This document shows, piece after piece, positions 6,822 to 14,674 of a DNA stretch of 64,000 nt. The DNA lies in the NCBI RefSeq assembly GCF_900105965.1, contig NZ_FNTV01000001.1, positions 2,914,001 through 2,978,000 on the forward strand, given 5' to 3'. Below the pieces are notes generated by a model. That model did no database searches and was not told where the DNA came from. It saw only the letters and a program-made list of their open reading frames with translations. Numbering within the stretch: the stretch's first letter is position 1; each line of letters begins with the position of its first letter. The position numbers were made by a program, and so were the translations under genes. The stretch comes from Arthrobacter alpinus. GTDB taxonomy: Bacteria > Actinomycetota > Actinomycetes > Actinomycetales > Micrococcaceae.

Positions 6822-7063
6822 GATGCGTTCTCCTTGGGGAAGTGTTGGGCGAGTAGGTCCGGGCGGAAACCACTCCAATGCGTGTCTGCGTCGATCCAGA
6901 TCACGGGGGCTTGTGCGTAGTTCAGTGCAACGATCTTGGCCAGTGCGTCGGTGTCCACGGTCACGTCAACGATGGGTAGCACGGTGCCGTTACGATCCAG
7001 CCACTTCTTCGTCATCGTGCACTGAACACACGCGGGCTTGGAGTAGAGGGTTGGGGTAGTCAT
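6818..7063 (-). CDS. nrdH: glutaredoxin-like NrdH-redoxin, 81 aa
   Basis: ATG 7063. Thioredoxin-fold mini-protein: strand TLYSKPACVQCTMTKKWLDR with the CxxC redox pair CVQC at residues 12-15, then APVIWID with the cis-proline region, and HWSGFRPDLL at the end as in NrdH. NrdH passes electrons to class I ribonucleotide reductase. No reductase gene is visible here, so it presumably serves the host enzyme to raise the dNTP supply. The CVQC pair and GFRP tail separate it from ordinary glutaredoxins. Confidence 0.85.
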   Translation of the reverse strand: MTTPTLYSKPACVQCTMTKKWLDRNGTVLPIVDVTVDTDALAKIVALNYAQAPVIWIDADTHWSGFRPDLLAQHFPKENAS

Positions 7064-7341
7064 TTGGCGGCCTCCGGGTTGTAGTCGAGGTCTAGGCGGG
7101 TGACTGTCTCGCCAATGAGCGCGTCGTAAACGGCATGGTTTCGGTAGTTCAGTGGGTTGCGCTTCTTCTCACCACCGTTCCTGCTAGATGTTGCAGATCC
7201 GAGGTGGTAGCCACGTCCACCGAACCAGACAACGGGGGTTCCCTCTGCGCTCTTCTTGATCTTGGATGGCTTCGGCAGTTCGTCATCCGGGACGGCGGCG
7301 AGAATGGCCTTGATCGCTTCAACTGCTGTTTCGTACTTCAT
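7060..7341 (-). CDS. phage protein of unknown function, 93 aa
   Basis: Start ATG 7341 with GGAG 6 bases upstream. The longer frame overlaps the helicase gene and is a shadow. Contains a helical start (YETAVEAIKAILAAV), a basic loop and a short beta segment (TPVVWFGGRGYHLG). Lies between a weak hairpin and nrdH. No family recognised. Confidence 0.6.
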   Translation of the reverse strand: MKYETAVEAIKAILAAVPDDELPKPSKIKKSAEGTPVVWFGGRGYHLGSATSSRNGGEKKRNPLNYRNHAVYDALIGETVTRLDLDYNPEAAK

Positions 7342-7360
7342 TGCTTCTCCTTGGCATAGC

Positions 7361-7385
7361 AAAGGCCCCGACGTGCGCCGGAGCC
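7361..7385 (-). terminator. weak hairpin after the helicase gene
   Basis: Ten-pair stem with two mismatches (7364-7373 with 7376-7385), followed on the minus strand by TTTGCT. Placed between the helicase stop (7398) and the next start (7341). Could attenuate or process the transcript. Confidence 0.35.
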
Positions 7386-7397
7386 TTGAGGTGGTTT

Positions 7398-8603
7398 TTA
7401 TTTGGGCCTGCCATACAACTTCTGGCGTGTGGCTGGGTTGATCTCGGGTGCGCACCAGGGGAACGGGCCACCTTTTTCGAGCGTCTTGGGCCAGACTCGT
7501 TTGCGGTCTCGCTCTCCACGCCAACGCTGAACAATTGCATTGCCGTTCTCGTCTGGCGCTAGGCCGAATCCGAACTCTGGCCATCCCATGAGTGCGGCTG
7601 ATCCTCGTGGGGAAAGGTCACGTGCAGCATTGGCCGATCCCTTGGGCGAGTGGCCTTCCATGACGAGCACCAATCCACGGTCCCTGAGTGAGTCAAGGGC
7701 CGTGATGAGTGGCGCCGCATCGTCATCGTTGCTGATGCCATGCGGGACCAACTTGTAAATCGGGCCAATGAACAACACGGAAGGCTTGTGAATGTCCACG
7801 AGCCGGTGAATCTCTCCCAGTGACGAGCCCTTGGTGATGTCCACCCGACCATTGCAGGACAGATGAAGGTTCTCCATAGGCGACACTGGGCCGTAGCCCT
7901 GTGCCGTCTTGGCCATGCCGCGGACCTCGTTGCGCCACTGCGATTCGGTGTTCTCAACGTCGATCACAAGAACTTTCTGCGGTTCGCAATGGTCCAGCGT
8001 GACCGGGTTGATGCCGGCCGCCATACAGATTGCCATCTGCCGTATCCAGGTCGTCTTGCCCAGACCCTCATATCCGGTAATGATCATCCGATCGCCACGC
8101 TCAAATAAGCCCTCGATAACCCAGTCGTACGAGTCCTCGACGGCTAGCAGGTCGCCTAGCGTGATGGTCTTCATGCCGTTGCCCGGTGAGTTGTCGCTGA
8201 TGCCTGTGAGTGCCGTCATGGCTTCACTGAGAACCTGCGCTGATGGGACTGCTTCGTTCTGCGACTGCTGAATCATGGATTGGCCAGCACGAGCGATGGA
8301 CCTGCGCACTGATGCTTCACGAACCAGCTTGGCGTAGAAGTCCACCGAATGAGATGAACCAACAGCTTCCATCCACTTGAACAACTCAGTAAAGCCGACG
8401 CCACGGATGCCAGCCTCAGCAACACCGGCCGTTACGCTTGCCGGCTCGATAGGTTTACCCGCGGCCCGCATAGCAACCATCACGTCAAACACGTTGCCAA
8501 GAACCATCGATGCGAAGTCGGTTGATTCGACGTGATCAACCGCAAACCTGATAGCCTCGCCATCCAGCAAGCAGGCACCGATGACTTGTTCCTCGTAGCC
8601 CAT
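7398..8603 (-). CDS. replicative DNA helicase, DnaB N-terminal domain plus RepA/RecA-type ATPase, 401 aa
   Basis: ATG 8603 overlaps the initiator stop (TGATG). Residues 1-105 resemble the DnaB N-terminal helical domain (EEQVIGACLLDGEAI). Residues 145-395 are a RecA-like hexameric ATPase: Walker A GYEGLGKTTW near 177, Walker B VLFIGPIYKL near 274, a His-containing sensor (VMEGHSPKG) and an Arg-rich end. The second half matches the RepA/AAA_25 style more than classical DnaB, a mixture common in actinophages. Expected to unwind the fork 5'-3', loaded by the preceding gene product. Confidence 0.85.
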   Translation of the reverse strand: MGYEEQVIGACLLDGEAIRFAVDHVESTDFASMVLGNVFDVMVAMRAAGKPIEPASVTAGVAEAGIRGVGFTELFKWMEAVGSSHSVDFYAKLVREASVRRSIARAGQSMIQQSQNEAVPSAQVLSEAMTALTGISDNSPGNGMKTITLGDLLAVEDSYDWVIEGLFERGDRMIITGYEGLGKTTWIRQMAICMAAGINPVTLDHCEPQKVLVIDVENTESQWRNEVRGMAKTAQGYGPVSPMENLHLSCNGRVDITKGSSLGEIHRLVDIHKPSVLFIGPIYKLVPHGISNDDDAAPLITALDSLRDRGLVLVMEGHSPKGSANAARDLSPRGSAALMGWPEFGFGLAPDENGNAIVQRWRGERDRKRVWPKTLEKGGPFPWCAPEINPATRQKLYGRPK

Positions 8604-9529
8604 CAGTTAGCCCACCCATGCTGAGACGCAACCTGAGCGGGTGCGGCTGTCTGATTGTTGACCGCCTGGGCTTTGAGTTTCAACTGCTCGAACTTGGCGC
8701 GCAGTGTTGACATGGACATGATGTTGGTTTTCCAGAATGAATCGGTGGTCGCGTATCGGATGACAATCTTGATCTGTTCGACGGTGTACTTGTCGATGTC
8801 AATCAAGCGCCGGCCTTCGACGTGCCAGGACTTGCCTACTTTGAATCGCACGTCGTTCCTTTCAAGTGCTGCGGATAGGTAGTCGATGATTTCTTGGACA
8901 TCGAAGCGGGGAGGAATCACATCGTCAGGACCGTCAGGTTCGGACGTAGTTTTCTTTTTAGTAGCTGTAGTAGTAGCTGTAGTAGTAGGCAGGGCTTGGG
9001 TTTGCCTCGCCGTTGGGGTAACCGGAAGGGTAAAGGCAGGGGTAACGCCAAGGGTAAATTCATCCATTGACCGACCTGGCTGCTTGAGCAATGTGAGAAC
9101 CTTCGTATTCTCAAACGCCTTAGTCCCCGGCGCTTCTGCGTAGAGCCGATTGAGCTCATGCACGATGACCTCACGGATATTGTTTGACGACACCGCGGCA
9201 TAAGCGTTGACCATTGAGATAGTCAGCTTGGGCTGCTTCAAGATCCCGTCGTGACGCAGGAAAGAACGGATCAGGACTTCTTCCGTGTCCTCATCAATGA
9301 AGATGAACCGCTCGGCCTGTAGCTCAGCGCCGATACGTTCAATCTCCTGCCGTGAAGTCCCGGCCGAGAACTGCATGAGCCTGCCCGGACGCCAATCAGA
9401 TACGCCGGCATAGGAAAGTTCCGGGTGAGTCAGTAGGAGCTCGTACAACCACTGCTGATCACGGGTGAGCTGTCGCCAATGCGTATCCGTCCAAATGTTC
9501 GTGTTGATATTCGCTCTGTCGCGAGCCAT
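8603..9529 (-). CDS. phage replication initiation / helicase-loader protein, 308 aa
   Basis: ATG 9529 with AGGAG upstream. N-terminal 110 residues form a winged-helix-like module (WRQLTRDQQWLYELLLTHPEL, then SRQEIERIGAELQAERFIF). The middle is a Thr/Ala/Lys-rich linker encoded by a TAG/TAGC microsatellite-like stretch near 8955-8990. The C-terminal 100 residues (VQEIIDYLSAAL, then TVEQIKIVIRYATTDSFWK) resemble the DnaD/phage conserved C-terminal domain. Together with the helicase it forms the replication module. An origin is often inside such genes, but no iteron is obvious. Confidence 0.75.
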   Translation of the reverse strand: MARDRANINTNIWTDTHWRQLTRDQQWLYELLLTHPELSYAGVSDWRPGRLMQFSAGTSRQEIERIGAELQAERFIFIDEDTEEVLIRSFLRHDGILKQPKLTISMVNAYAAVSSNNIREVIVHELNRLYAEAPGTKAFENTKVLTLLKQPGRSMDEFTLGVTPAFTLPVTPTARQTQALPTTTATTTATKKKTTSEPDGPDDVIPPRFDVQEIIDYLSAALERNDVRFKVGKSWHVEGRRLIDIDKYTVEQIKIVIRYATTDSFWKTNIMSMSTLRAKFEQLKLKAQAVNNQTAAPAQVASQHGWAN

Positions 9530-9556
9530 TTACGGATCTCCTTTCTTGTTCATTGG

Positions 9557-9775
9557 TTAGTCATTCACCCAGTCGCGTTTGCGCATCTCGCGGTAGGTGG
9601 CACTGCTATACATGGAGTCGCCCCCCCTGGCTTCCTCGTCGTACGCGAGCATCCACCAGAGACCTACGCCGGGTGCGCGGTCGAGCACCTGCCATAGCCC
9701 GGGGTTAGTGGTTAGCCGGACGGTCATGCCGATGCGGGGCTTGATGTTTTCTACGAACTTCGATTGCGCGGTCAT
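9557..9775 (-). CDS. small phage protein, 72 aa
   Basis: Start ATG 9775, fixed by the ATGA overlap with the HTH gene. The longer frame is a shadow. Sequence PRIGMTVRLTTNPGLWQVL, then GVGLWWMLAYDEEARGG, suggests a small beta barrel. No family recognised. Confidence 0.6.
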   Translation of the reverse strand: MTAQSKFVENIKPRIGMTVRLTTNPGLWQVLDRAPGVGLWWMLAYDEEARGGDSMYSSATYREMRKRDWVND

Positions 9776-10164
9776 GTCATCTTCCTTTTTGCGTCGTAGT
9801 GGACTTGCCGGATGCCTTTTCGTGGGCCTTCGTTGATGCGTCTGACTGCGGTGGTGTAGTCGATGCACTCTTGTTTGGTCCACTGGCATCCGGGAAAGTG
9901 GCGGTTCAGGGTGTCTACATGGACGCCGGTTGTGCGGATAATTTCGGCGAATGAGCAACCGTCATCGAGTAGGGCTTTCACTTCTTGCCGGCGCTCGTCG
10001 GTGAACCAGTTCTGTGTCCCGGCGAATGGCGGCAGCTCTAGGCGCTTGTGCATGCGTGATGTTGTGGCCGGGTTGCATCCGAAGTGCGCGGTGAGTTCGG
10101 CGTGGTTTAGTCCCGCGTCGAACTGCCGGCGAAACTCGGTCCGGTCAACGTGCTTGTACGTCAT
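9772..10164 (-). CDS. tandem helix-turn-helix phage protein, 130 aa
   Basis: Start ATG 10164. Two resolvase-like HTH units are readable: residues 10-40 (FRRQFDAGLNHAELTAHFG, then NPATTSRMHKRLEL) and residues 55-90 (RRQEVKALLDDGCSFAEII, then GVHVDTLNRHFPG). Such tandem HTH proteins in actinophages probably bind DNA, perhaps near the origin given the neighbouring replication genes. ATGA overlaps on both sides. Confidence 0.65.
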   Translation of the reverse strand: MTYKHVDRTEFRRQFDAGLNHAELTAHFGCNPATTSRMHKRLELPPFAGTQNWFTDERRQEVKALLDDGCSFAEIIRTTGVHVDTLNRHFPGCQWTKQECIDYTTAVRRINEGPRKGIRQVHYDAKRKMT

Positions 10165-10394
10165 ATCCGCTTCCTTCCTCTTGTTCGGGCTCGCCGTTCG
10201 ATGCGGTTTATTGCTTGGCCGGGGACTGGATCGTGGTAGTAGTGCTTGGTGATTGGAGCCTCTTGTGTGGGCAGTACGGGATCGTCCGAGTGGCAGGCGC
10301 ATTGGCGTTTGGTGCTGCATGTGAATGGGTTCCAGCAGCAGCCGCGTTGGCACCGGGTTATCGGGTCACGCGTCGGGTTTAGTGGGTCATGCAC
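10161..10394 (-). CDS. Cys-rich zinc-binding phage protein, 77 aa
   Basis: Start GTG 10394, chosen for GGAAGGAGA 4 bases upstream. Residues 12-35 contain CQRGCCWNPFTC then CACH, a compact zinc knuckle. The C-terminus is basic (RIERRARTRGRKRI). Directly preceded by a perfect 12-bp hairpin (10412-10442) that ends just before its ribosome site. Confidence 0.6.
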   Translation of the reverse strand: MHDPLNPTRDPITRCQRGCCWNPFTCSTKRQCACHSDDPVLPTQEAPITKHYYHDPVPGQAINRIERRARTRGRKRI

Positions 10395-10411
10395 GAAGTC
10401 TCCTTCCGAGT

Positions 10412-10442
10412 GCCCTGCGCAGATGGTGAGTCTGCGCAGGGC
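10412..10442. repeat. perfect 12-bp inverted repeat in the leader of the 77-aa gene
   Basis: GCCCTGCGCAGA at 10412-10423 pairs with TCTGCGCAGGGC at 10431-10442, 7-base loop. On the minus strand it ends 5 bases before the GGAAGGAGA ribosome site, so it could protect or process the mRNA or affect initiation. Confidence 0.6.
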
Positions 10443-10455
10443 GGGTTTTGGGTAC

Positions 10456-10480
10456 AAAAAAGACCCGCATGTGACGGGCC
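10456..10480 (-). terminator. intrinsic terminator-like hairpin inside the early operon
   Basis: On the minus strand GGCCCGT pairs with GCGGGTC (two G-U pairs, 5-base loop), followed by TTTTTT. It lies between the 29-aa membrane gene (stop at 10504) and the 77-aa gene, immediately before the 12-bp hairpin. Confidence 0.6.
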
Positions 10481-10503
10481 TAGAGGATGGTGGTGCGGTC
10501 GTG

Positions 10504-10593
10504 CTATTTACGCTTGCTTGGCGGTATCTTTCCAATCAGCCACGCGAGGCCGAAGCAGATGACGGCGATTGCGAACCATGGAACGTCGCTCAT
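10504..10593 (-). CDS. 29-aa single-pass membrane miniprotein
   Basis: ATG 10593 overlaps the SSB stop by one base (TGATG). Translation: MSDVPWFAIAV, then ICFGLAWLIGK, then a Pro/Lys-rich tail ending SKRK. That is one transmembrane helix with a basic C-terminus. Too short for routine gene calling, but the coupled start and the hydrophobic profile argue that it is real. Function unknown. Confidence 0.6.
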   Translation of the reverse strand: MSDVPWFAIAVICFGLAWLIGKIPPSKRK

Positions 10594-11087
10594 CAGAAGG
10601 GGGCCTCCGAAGTTTGTCCGTTGCCCCAGCCGCCGCTGTTCTGTTGCTGCTGTCCGCCGCCGAACCCTTGCTGCTGCGACTGCTGGCCTGGCTGCTGCTG
10701 CTGCTGGTAGCCGCCCTGGTTGTTCTGCTGTGCGAGCTGGCCGTTCTGCTGTTGGGGATTCTTTGGCACGAGTCCGACAAAATCAGCCACAACATCCAAG
10801 GATTGGCGCTGCTGGCCATCCTTTTCGTAGTCGCGGGTGTTCATCCGGCCAGCGAACGTCACTCGGCCCTTGCCCTGGTTCGCGGTGATCTGCAAGTCGA
10901 GCGCTTCGGATGCGCCGCCGAACAAGGTCACGTTGAACCAAGTCGTCCCGCCGTCCGTCCAGTTGCCGGACTGATCCTTGATGCGGGCAGTCTCGGCAGC
11001 TGAGAAGCTGATTCGCGCCTTGCCGTCCTGCCCGAACTTGAGCCCGTAGTACGTGCCGATGTTTGCTGTTGTTGCTATCTGCGCCAT
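10593..11087 (-). CDS. ssb: single-stranded DNA-binding protein, 164 aa
   Basis: ATG 11087, one-base overlap with the upstream stop (TAATG). Residues 1-110 form an OB-fold with Trp and Phe in the binding face (TTWFNVTLFGGAS, then GRVTFAGRMNTRDYEKDG). Residues 112-158 are a Gln/Gly-rich low-complexity tail with runs of up to five Gln. The end reads EAPF rather than the usual DDDIPF tip, so contacts with host SSB partners may be weaker. Coats ssDNA during phage replication and recombination. Confidence 0.85.
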   Translation of the reverse strand: MAQIATTANIGTYYGLKFGQDGKARISFSAAETARIKDQSGNWTDGGTTWFNVTLFGGASEALDLQITANQGKGRVTFAGRMNTRDYEKDGQQRQSLDVVADFVGLVPKNPQQQNGQLAQQNNQGGYQQQQQPGQQSQQQGFGGGQQQQNSGGWGNGQTSEAPF

Positions 11088-11614
11088 TAGTTGGCTTCTT
11101 TCAGTTGTGCTGCTCGGGTTTCGATGTCTGCTTGGAGGTTTTGTGGTGCTTGGCCCCAGAGTTGCTTGAGTCCGTCAATGTCGGCCGCCGCTATCTCAGC
11201 CGCCCAGTCACGCTGCCCGGGTTCGGCAAGGGGCTTGACAGTGAATGGCTTCCTGTTGCCTCGCGTGGCAGTAAGTTGCAAGGTCAACGCCTTGCCGATG
11301 TGGCTAAGGTGCGAGATCTCAACACCACCAAGCGTCTTGCCGCCATAGGTGACAGTCGGGTTGCCGAACAGTGTTAGTGCCCGGCCAACGTATGCGGCCG
11401 ATTTGTCGCCCCATGCCTTGATAAGAACGCGCCTCATGGACTTGTTGGGCTTGAATGGTCGGCCCGGGTACTCGGCCAGCTCGATATGGACTGGCTGCTG
11501 ATCTCCCTTGATTACCTTGACGCCAGTGACCGTTACCGTGCGTGGTCCAGTTTGGTAATCGTCAAAGCTCTGCTGGTCACTCTTTGGGTCTACTGTGTCG
11601 CCGATGTCAGCCAT
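11087..11614 (-). CDS. recombination-module protein of unknown function, 175 aa
   Basis: ATG 11614, coupled to the exonuclease gene upstream (stop at 11614) and to ssb downstream. Beta-rich N-terminal two thirds (TVTVTGVKVIKGDQQPVHI, then VLIKAWGDKSAAYVGRALTLFG), helical end (DIDGLKQLWGQAPQNLQ). It occupies the slot where exonuclease-linked phages place a strand-annealing protein, but I recognise no RecT, Bet, Erf or Sak signature. Probable partner of the exonuclease; activity unproven. Confidence 0.65.
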   Translation of the reverse strand: MADIGDTVDPKSDQQSFDDYQTGPRTVTVTGVKVIKGDQQPVHIELAEYPGRPFKPNKSMRRVLIKAWGDKSAAYVGRALTLFGNPTVTYGGKTLGGVEISHLSHIGKALTLQLTATRGNRKPFTVKPLAEPGQRDWAAEIAAADIDGLKQLWGQAPQNLQADIETRAAQLKEAN

Positions 11615-12450
11615 CAGAAAATCTCCATTTCTTCCCAGTGGTCGATGCGCTCAGTGGGCGGGTTACCCTCGGTCGCTTTCAGGTATTTGTCGAGCATGTC
11701 CTCGGCGTTGGTTTCGAACTGAACCAACGCTGCGATGATGGCGGCGAACCATTTTTGATCCGGGTACACGCGATGGACGAACGGTGGCATCCCACCTGTG
11801 TAGCTGAAGTAATCGAGCCAGTCACGGCCAGAGACGAGCAGCCCTGTTTGAATCTGGGCCATGTTCGCGCCGGGTACTTCATCGTCCAGGAACGTTGCGA
11901 GCTGGATCTTCTGCTTGCGTGACTTGATCTCAATGAGCCCATCTTCAGCAACTAAGCCATCTGGTGAATAGCCCAGTCGGTAGCCGTTGATCTCGCGCAC
12001 CATGAACCCAACCTCAGTGACCGGCGCGTATCGTTCGCTGTAGACCTCACGGGCGTAGGGCTCGTCAAGGTTTCCGCGCTCCATGTCGCGTGTGGTGGCC
12101 ATCGGTTCCACGTAGTTCGTGATCCGTTCGGCGGCCAGTGCCATCGTCAAGCTCTTTGATGTGAGGTTGTCGGCAACCTTTAGCCCCGCCGTGAGTAGTT
12201 GGTGAACCACGGACGCGGTAAGAACACCACAGCGCGCCTCGAACCATTCCGGCGTGCCCTGCTCCAACTCTTTGTAGACGGTGAGTTTGTCGGCAGGCAA
12301 GGAGAGCTTGGGTGGCACGTACGCTGGCATGTCCTTGTAGCTTGGTGAGTCGAACGGATCAGGCGCGGCGGGTGCTGGCTTGCTGGATACAACTGCGGGC
12401 GGCGTATCCACTTTCGGAGCCACCGCCCGCGCACCTGTCTTGATCATCAT
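11614..12450 (-). CDS. YqaJ-type phage recombination exonuclease, 278 aa
   Basis: ATG 12450 overlaps the ATPase stop. After a Pro/Ala-rich tail of about 60 residues, the PD-(D/E)xK nuclease core follows: GTPEWFEARCGVLTAS, then RGNLDEPYAREVYSE with the conserved Glu, then GYSPDGLVAEDGLIEIKSRK, which contains the catalytic D...ExK. This is the lambda-exonuclease/YqaJ family, which resects dsDNA 5'-3' to make ssDNA for annealing. Neighbours (SMC-like ATPase, unknown protein, SSB) complete a recombination module. Confidence 0.88.
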   Translation of the reverse strand: MMIKTGARAVAPKVDTPPAVVSSKPAPAAPDPFDSPSYKDMPAYVPPKLSLPADKLTVYKELEQGTPEWFEARCGVLTASVVHQLLTAGLKVADNLTSKSLTMALAAERITNYVEPMATTRDMERGNLDEPYAREVYSERYAPVTEVGFMVREINGYRLGYSPDGLVAEDGLIEIKSRKQKIQLATFLDDEVPGANMAQIQTGLLVSGRDWLDYFSYTGGMPPFVHRVYPDQKWFAAIIAALVQFETNAEDMLDKYLKATEGNPPTERIDHWEEMEIF

Positions 12451-13661
12451 GCGAGTTCACCATCCGAGAAGAAGTACTCTTCGTCGCCCTTATCTTCCTT
12501 GACGATCTCGATGAAGATTTGGAAGTCAGTGGACTCTGCCATGTCCGTCAACAGCTCCATGCCTTCCATGTCGAGAACGTTTCCGTCACGGATTACGATG
12601 ACGCGGATCTCAGGGTTGGTGGCCATGATCATGGCGCAGGAGACAATCAGCTGTTCGCGGCCCGATGCGCGGCTGAATGGTACGCCCTGGTAGAGCACAC
12701 CTTCCTCATCGAACGTCAGCCCCTCGATGGGCATCTCAGCCGCGGCCAGTCCGTCAGCCTTGCGTTTGTCGATGGCTCCAAGTTCGGCAGTCAATTCTGT
12801 GTACTTCTCACGCAGGTTATGTTGGCGCTTGGCCTGCTGAATGGCTGCGTTGTTGGTGCGGATTGCCGCGTTGGATTCCTCGGCGCCGTCGATGCTGGCA
12901 CGGATCGCTGGCACGTCAGGCATTGGAGCGTGGTTGCCGATCTTTTCCTTGAGTGAATCCACGTCCCTTTCGTGCGTGGACCGCAGCGCGATGAGATTGC
13001 CGATCTCGGCGTTGATCCGATCAATCTCGGCATGAGCTCCGGTGAGGCAGTCGCGATCATCTCGATGCGACTGCTCCAAAGCTTCGGCGGCGCGGTACTC
13101 TTCCAGCAAAGCGGCCACGCTGGTTTCTTCGGTCGGCAATGACTTGTCAAACACGACGTCACCGATTGCCTTGCCGTCGCGCCCAACGTTTGCGCGCTCA
13201 TCAAACACGCGCTTGCGTTCGGCGTCCATCTCGGCGGGATCGAACGGCAGGTCCACGATGGACAGTAGCGCCTTGAGTTGATCCTTCTCGCCCATGCTGA
13301 TGAACTTTCGGCCGTCGATACCCAGGCTGCTAATGCGTGCGTCAAGTTCCCTCTGCCCGAACTTGTTGCCCGCAGCATCAAGGCCCTTCAATGTGGTGCC
13401 AGACGGTGTGTAGCCGCGGATCAGTGTTGAGCCATCGGAAAGCTTGACCTCGATTGACGCCTTGCCATGTCCGTCCTTCACTGGCCGCTTGATGTTGCGA
13501 CCATTGTGTCCGGTCAAGGTCGCTTCCAGGCCGTCGTTGGTGGACGTCTTGCCAGCGCCATTCTTGCCAGCCAGAACGACGAGGTTCCCAGTCGGTTCGA
13601 TCTTGGCGTAGCTGACCTTCTGGAAGTTGTTCAGTTCTGCGGTAGTGATTTTCGTACTCAT
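12447..13661 (-). CDS. SMC/RecF-like AAA ATPase of the recombination module, 404 aa
   Basis: Start ATG 13661 with AGGAG upstream. Walker A GKNGAGKTS at about residue 32, long central coiled-coil (residues 170-300, Glu/Ala/Arg heptads), signature-like SGREQLIVSCAMIMA near 334 and a Walker-B strand IRVIVIRDGNVLD. The coiled coil is short compared with SbcC and the second ATPase lobe is compact, as in phage ATPases paired with YqaJ exonucleases. Probably handles DNA ends together with the downstream nuclease. Confidence 0.8.
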   Translation of the reverse strand: MSTKITTAELNNFQKVSYAKIEPTGNLVVLAGKNGAGKTSTNDGLEATLTGHNGRNIKRPVKDGHGKASIEVKLSDGSTLIRGYTPSGTTLKGLDAAGNKFGQRELDARISSLGIDGRKFISMGEKDQLKALLSIVDLPFDPAEMDAERKRVFDERANVGRDGKAIGDVVFDKSLPTEETSVAALLEEYRAAEALEQSHRDDRDCLTGAHAEIDRINAEIGNLIALRSTHERDVDSLKEKIGNHAPMPDVPAIRASIDGAEESNAAIRTNNAAIQQAKRQHNLREKYTELTAELGAIDKRKADGLAAAEMPIEGLTFDEEGVLYQGVPFSRASGREQLIVSCAMIMATNPEIRVIVIRDGNVLDMEGMELLTDMAESTDFQIFIEIVKEDKGDEEYFFSDGELA

Positions 13662-13879
13662 AGTGATTCTCCTAGTGAGTTGGTTTGTTGTCCCTCGGTG
13701 ATGAGGTAGGCGAGGTGTTCGTTGCTGGCCCAAACAGTGCGTAGGGCTTGGTTGGTGCGTTTCCAGCTGTGCGCTGTGGTCTTCGTGAAGTGCCAGACGA
13801 ACGGCTGATTCGCGAACCGGATATGGATCTGTGAGCCGATGGGCTTAGCGATCAGATCAACCTCAGTGCACACGCTCAC
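13658..13879 (-). CDS. small phage protein, 73 aa
   Basis: ATG 13879, coupled to the gene upstream and to the ATPase gene downstream. Sequence has a beta-hairpin-like start (VDLIAKPIGSQIHIRFANQ) and a helical end. No family recognised. Possible accessory of the recombination module by position only. Confidence 0.55.
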   Translation of the reverse strand: MSVCTEVDLIAKPIGSQIHIRFANQPFVWHFTKTTAHSWKRTNQALRTVWASNEHLAYLITEGQQTNSLGESL

Positions 13880-14280
13880 GGGGTTGGCTGCTCTCGTAGG
13901 ACCGTGATGGTTTCGTAGTCATCCAGAACGGAAATGACTGAGTATGTGATGAAGTGATTTCGCCATGCTGGCCTGCCTGCGAGATTGAGGACCAGAGTGA
14001 AAGTCTGATCGCCATCCCCTTCACCTGTTCGCTCGCCGGCGCAATGGATCACGTCGCCCAGATGTAGGGCCTTGAGCTCATCCTCAGTAGTGACTGTGCG
14101 TTCCTTGGTCCATCCGACGGCAATAAGCGCGGCAGCCATCTCCTTGTAGCGTTCGATGCGGATGGCGTACCGCGGCGTTTCCTCAAACCATTCCCAGTCC
14201 ACGATTGATTGCTCTCGTGGCTGGTTGCTGTTGTCCGCGATGAAGATTTCGCGGGCTAGGTCGTCTCGTTGGGTGGTCAT
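13876..14280 (-). CDS. phage protein of unknown function, 134 aa
   Basis: Start ATG 14280 (ATGA overlap with the gene upstream). The longer frame is a shadow. Acidic alpha/beta protein with DDLAREIFIADN at the start, a central helix (RYKEMAAALIAVGW) and a beta-rich end. Comparable small proteins occur in many actinophage early operons, without known function. Confidence 0.6.
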   Translation of the reverse strand: MTTQRDDLAREIFIADNSNQPREQSIVDWEWFEETPRYAIRIERYKEMAAALIAVGWTKERTVTTEDELKALHLGDVIHCAGERTGEGDGDQTFTLVLNLAGRPAWRNHFITYSVISVLDDYETITVLREQPTP

Positions 14281-14591
14281 TGGGCTGCTGCTTTCTGTAG
14301 GTCGCGAAGTGTTTTGCGTTTGGTGTTGGCTGCGGTTCGGCATGGTTCGCAGTCGTCGTCGCCGCGTGCTTTGTGCTGCTGATATCCCCAGACGGTGCCG
14401 TGGGTGATTTCGCCTAGTACACGCGCCCGGTGTCGTGGCTTCGGTACGGGCCTAGGCTTTGACTTCGAGGCGGGCTTGGTCTTGGTTACCTTGGGCTGCG
14501 GTAGCTTCGGGTCATAGGGTGCACAGAATTCGCAACACCGCGTGTTCGCCGCCTTATGTTGCTGCCAACCCTTCAACGTGCCGCAGTTCAT
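14277..14591 (-). CDS. duplicated Cys-motif DNA/RNA-binding-like protein, 104 aa
   Basis: Start ATG 14591, set by the ATGA overlap with the 28-aa gene and a GGTGGGG run upstream. Two copies of one module: residues 3-23 (CGTLKGWQQHKAANTRCCEFC) and about 64-85 (HGTVWGYQQHKARGDDDCEPC), joined by a basic Pro/Lys linker. Each ends in CxxC and carries G-W/Y-QQHK, so it looks like a tandem zinc-binding unit. The family is seen in actinophages, but function is unknown to me. Confidence 0.65.
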   Translation of the reverse strand: MNCGTLKGWQQHKAANTRCCEFCAPYDPKLPQPKVTKTKPASKSKPRPVPKPRHRARVLGEITHGTVWGYQQHKARGDDDCEPCRTAANTKRKTLRDLQKAAAQ

Positions 14592-14674
14592 CGTCCCCAC
14601 CACCATTGGTCGAAGCTGCGGCAGTTGAGCGCGAACAAGGCGCCGATGAGGACAGCCAGGATAAGGACGCTCAC
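14588..14674 (-). CDS. 28-aa single-pass membrane miniprotein
   Basis: GTG 14674 overlaps the preceding stop (GTGA), and its own TGA overlaps the next ATG (ATGA). Translation begins MSVLILAVLIGALFALNC and ends FDQWWWGR: one transmembrane helix followed by an aromatic, interface-seeking tail. The double coupling supports translation. Function unknown; compare the 29-aa gene at 10504. Confidence 0.6.
   Translation of the reverse strand: MSVLILAVLIGALFALNCRSFDQWWWGR

Noticed and set aside
10246..10710. Plus-strand ORF with many Cys near its end
   Set aside because: It is the antisense of the Gln/Gly-rich tail of the SSB gene; the Cys runs are read from Gln codons.
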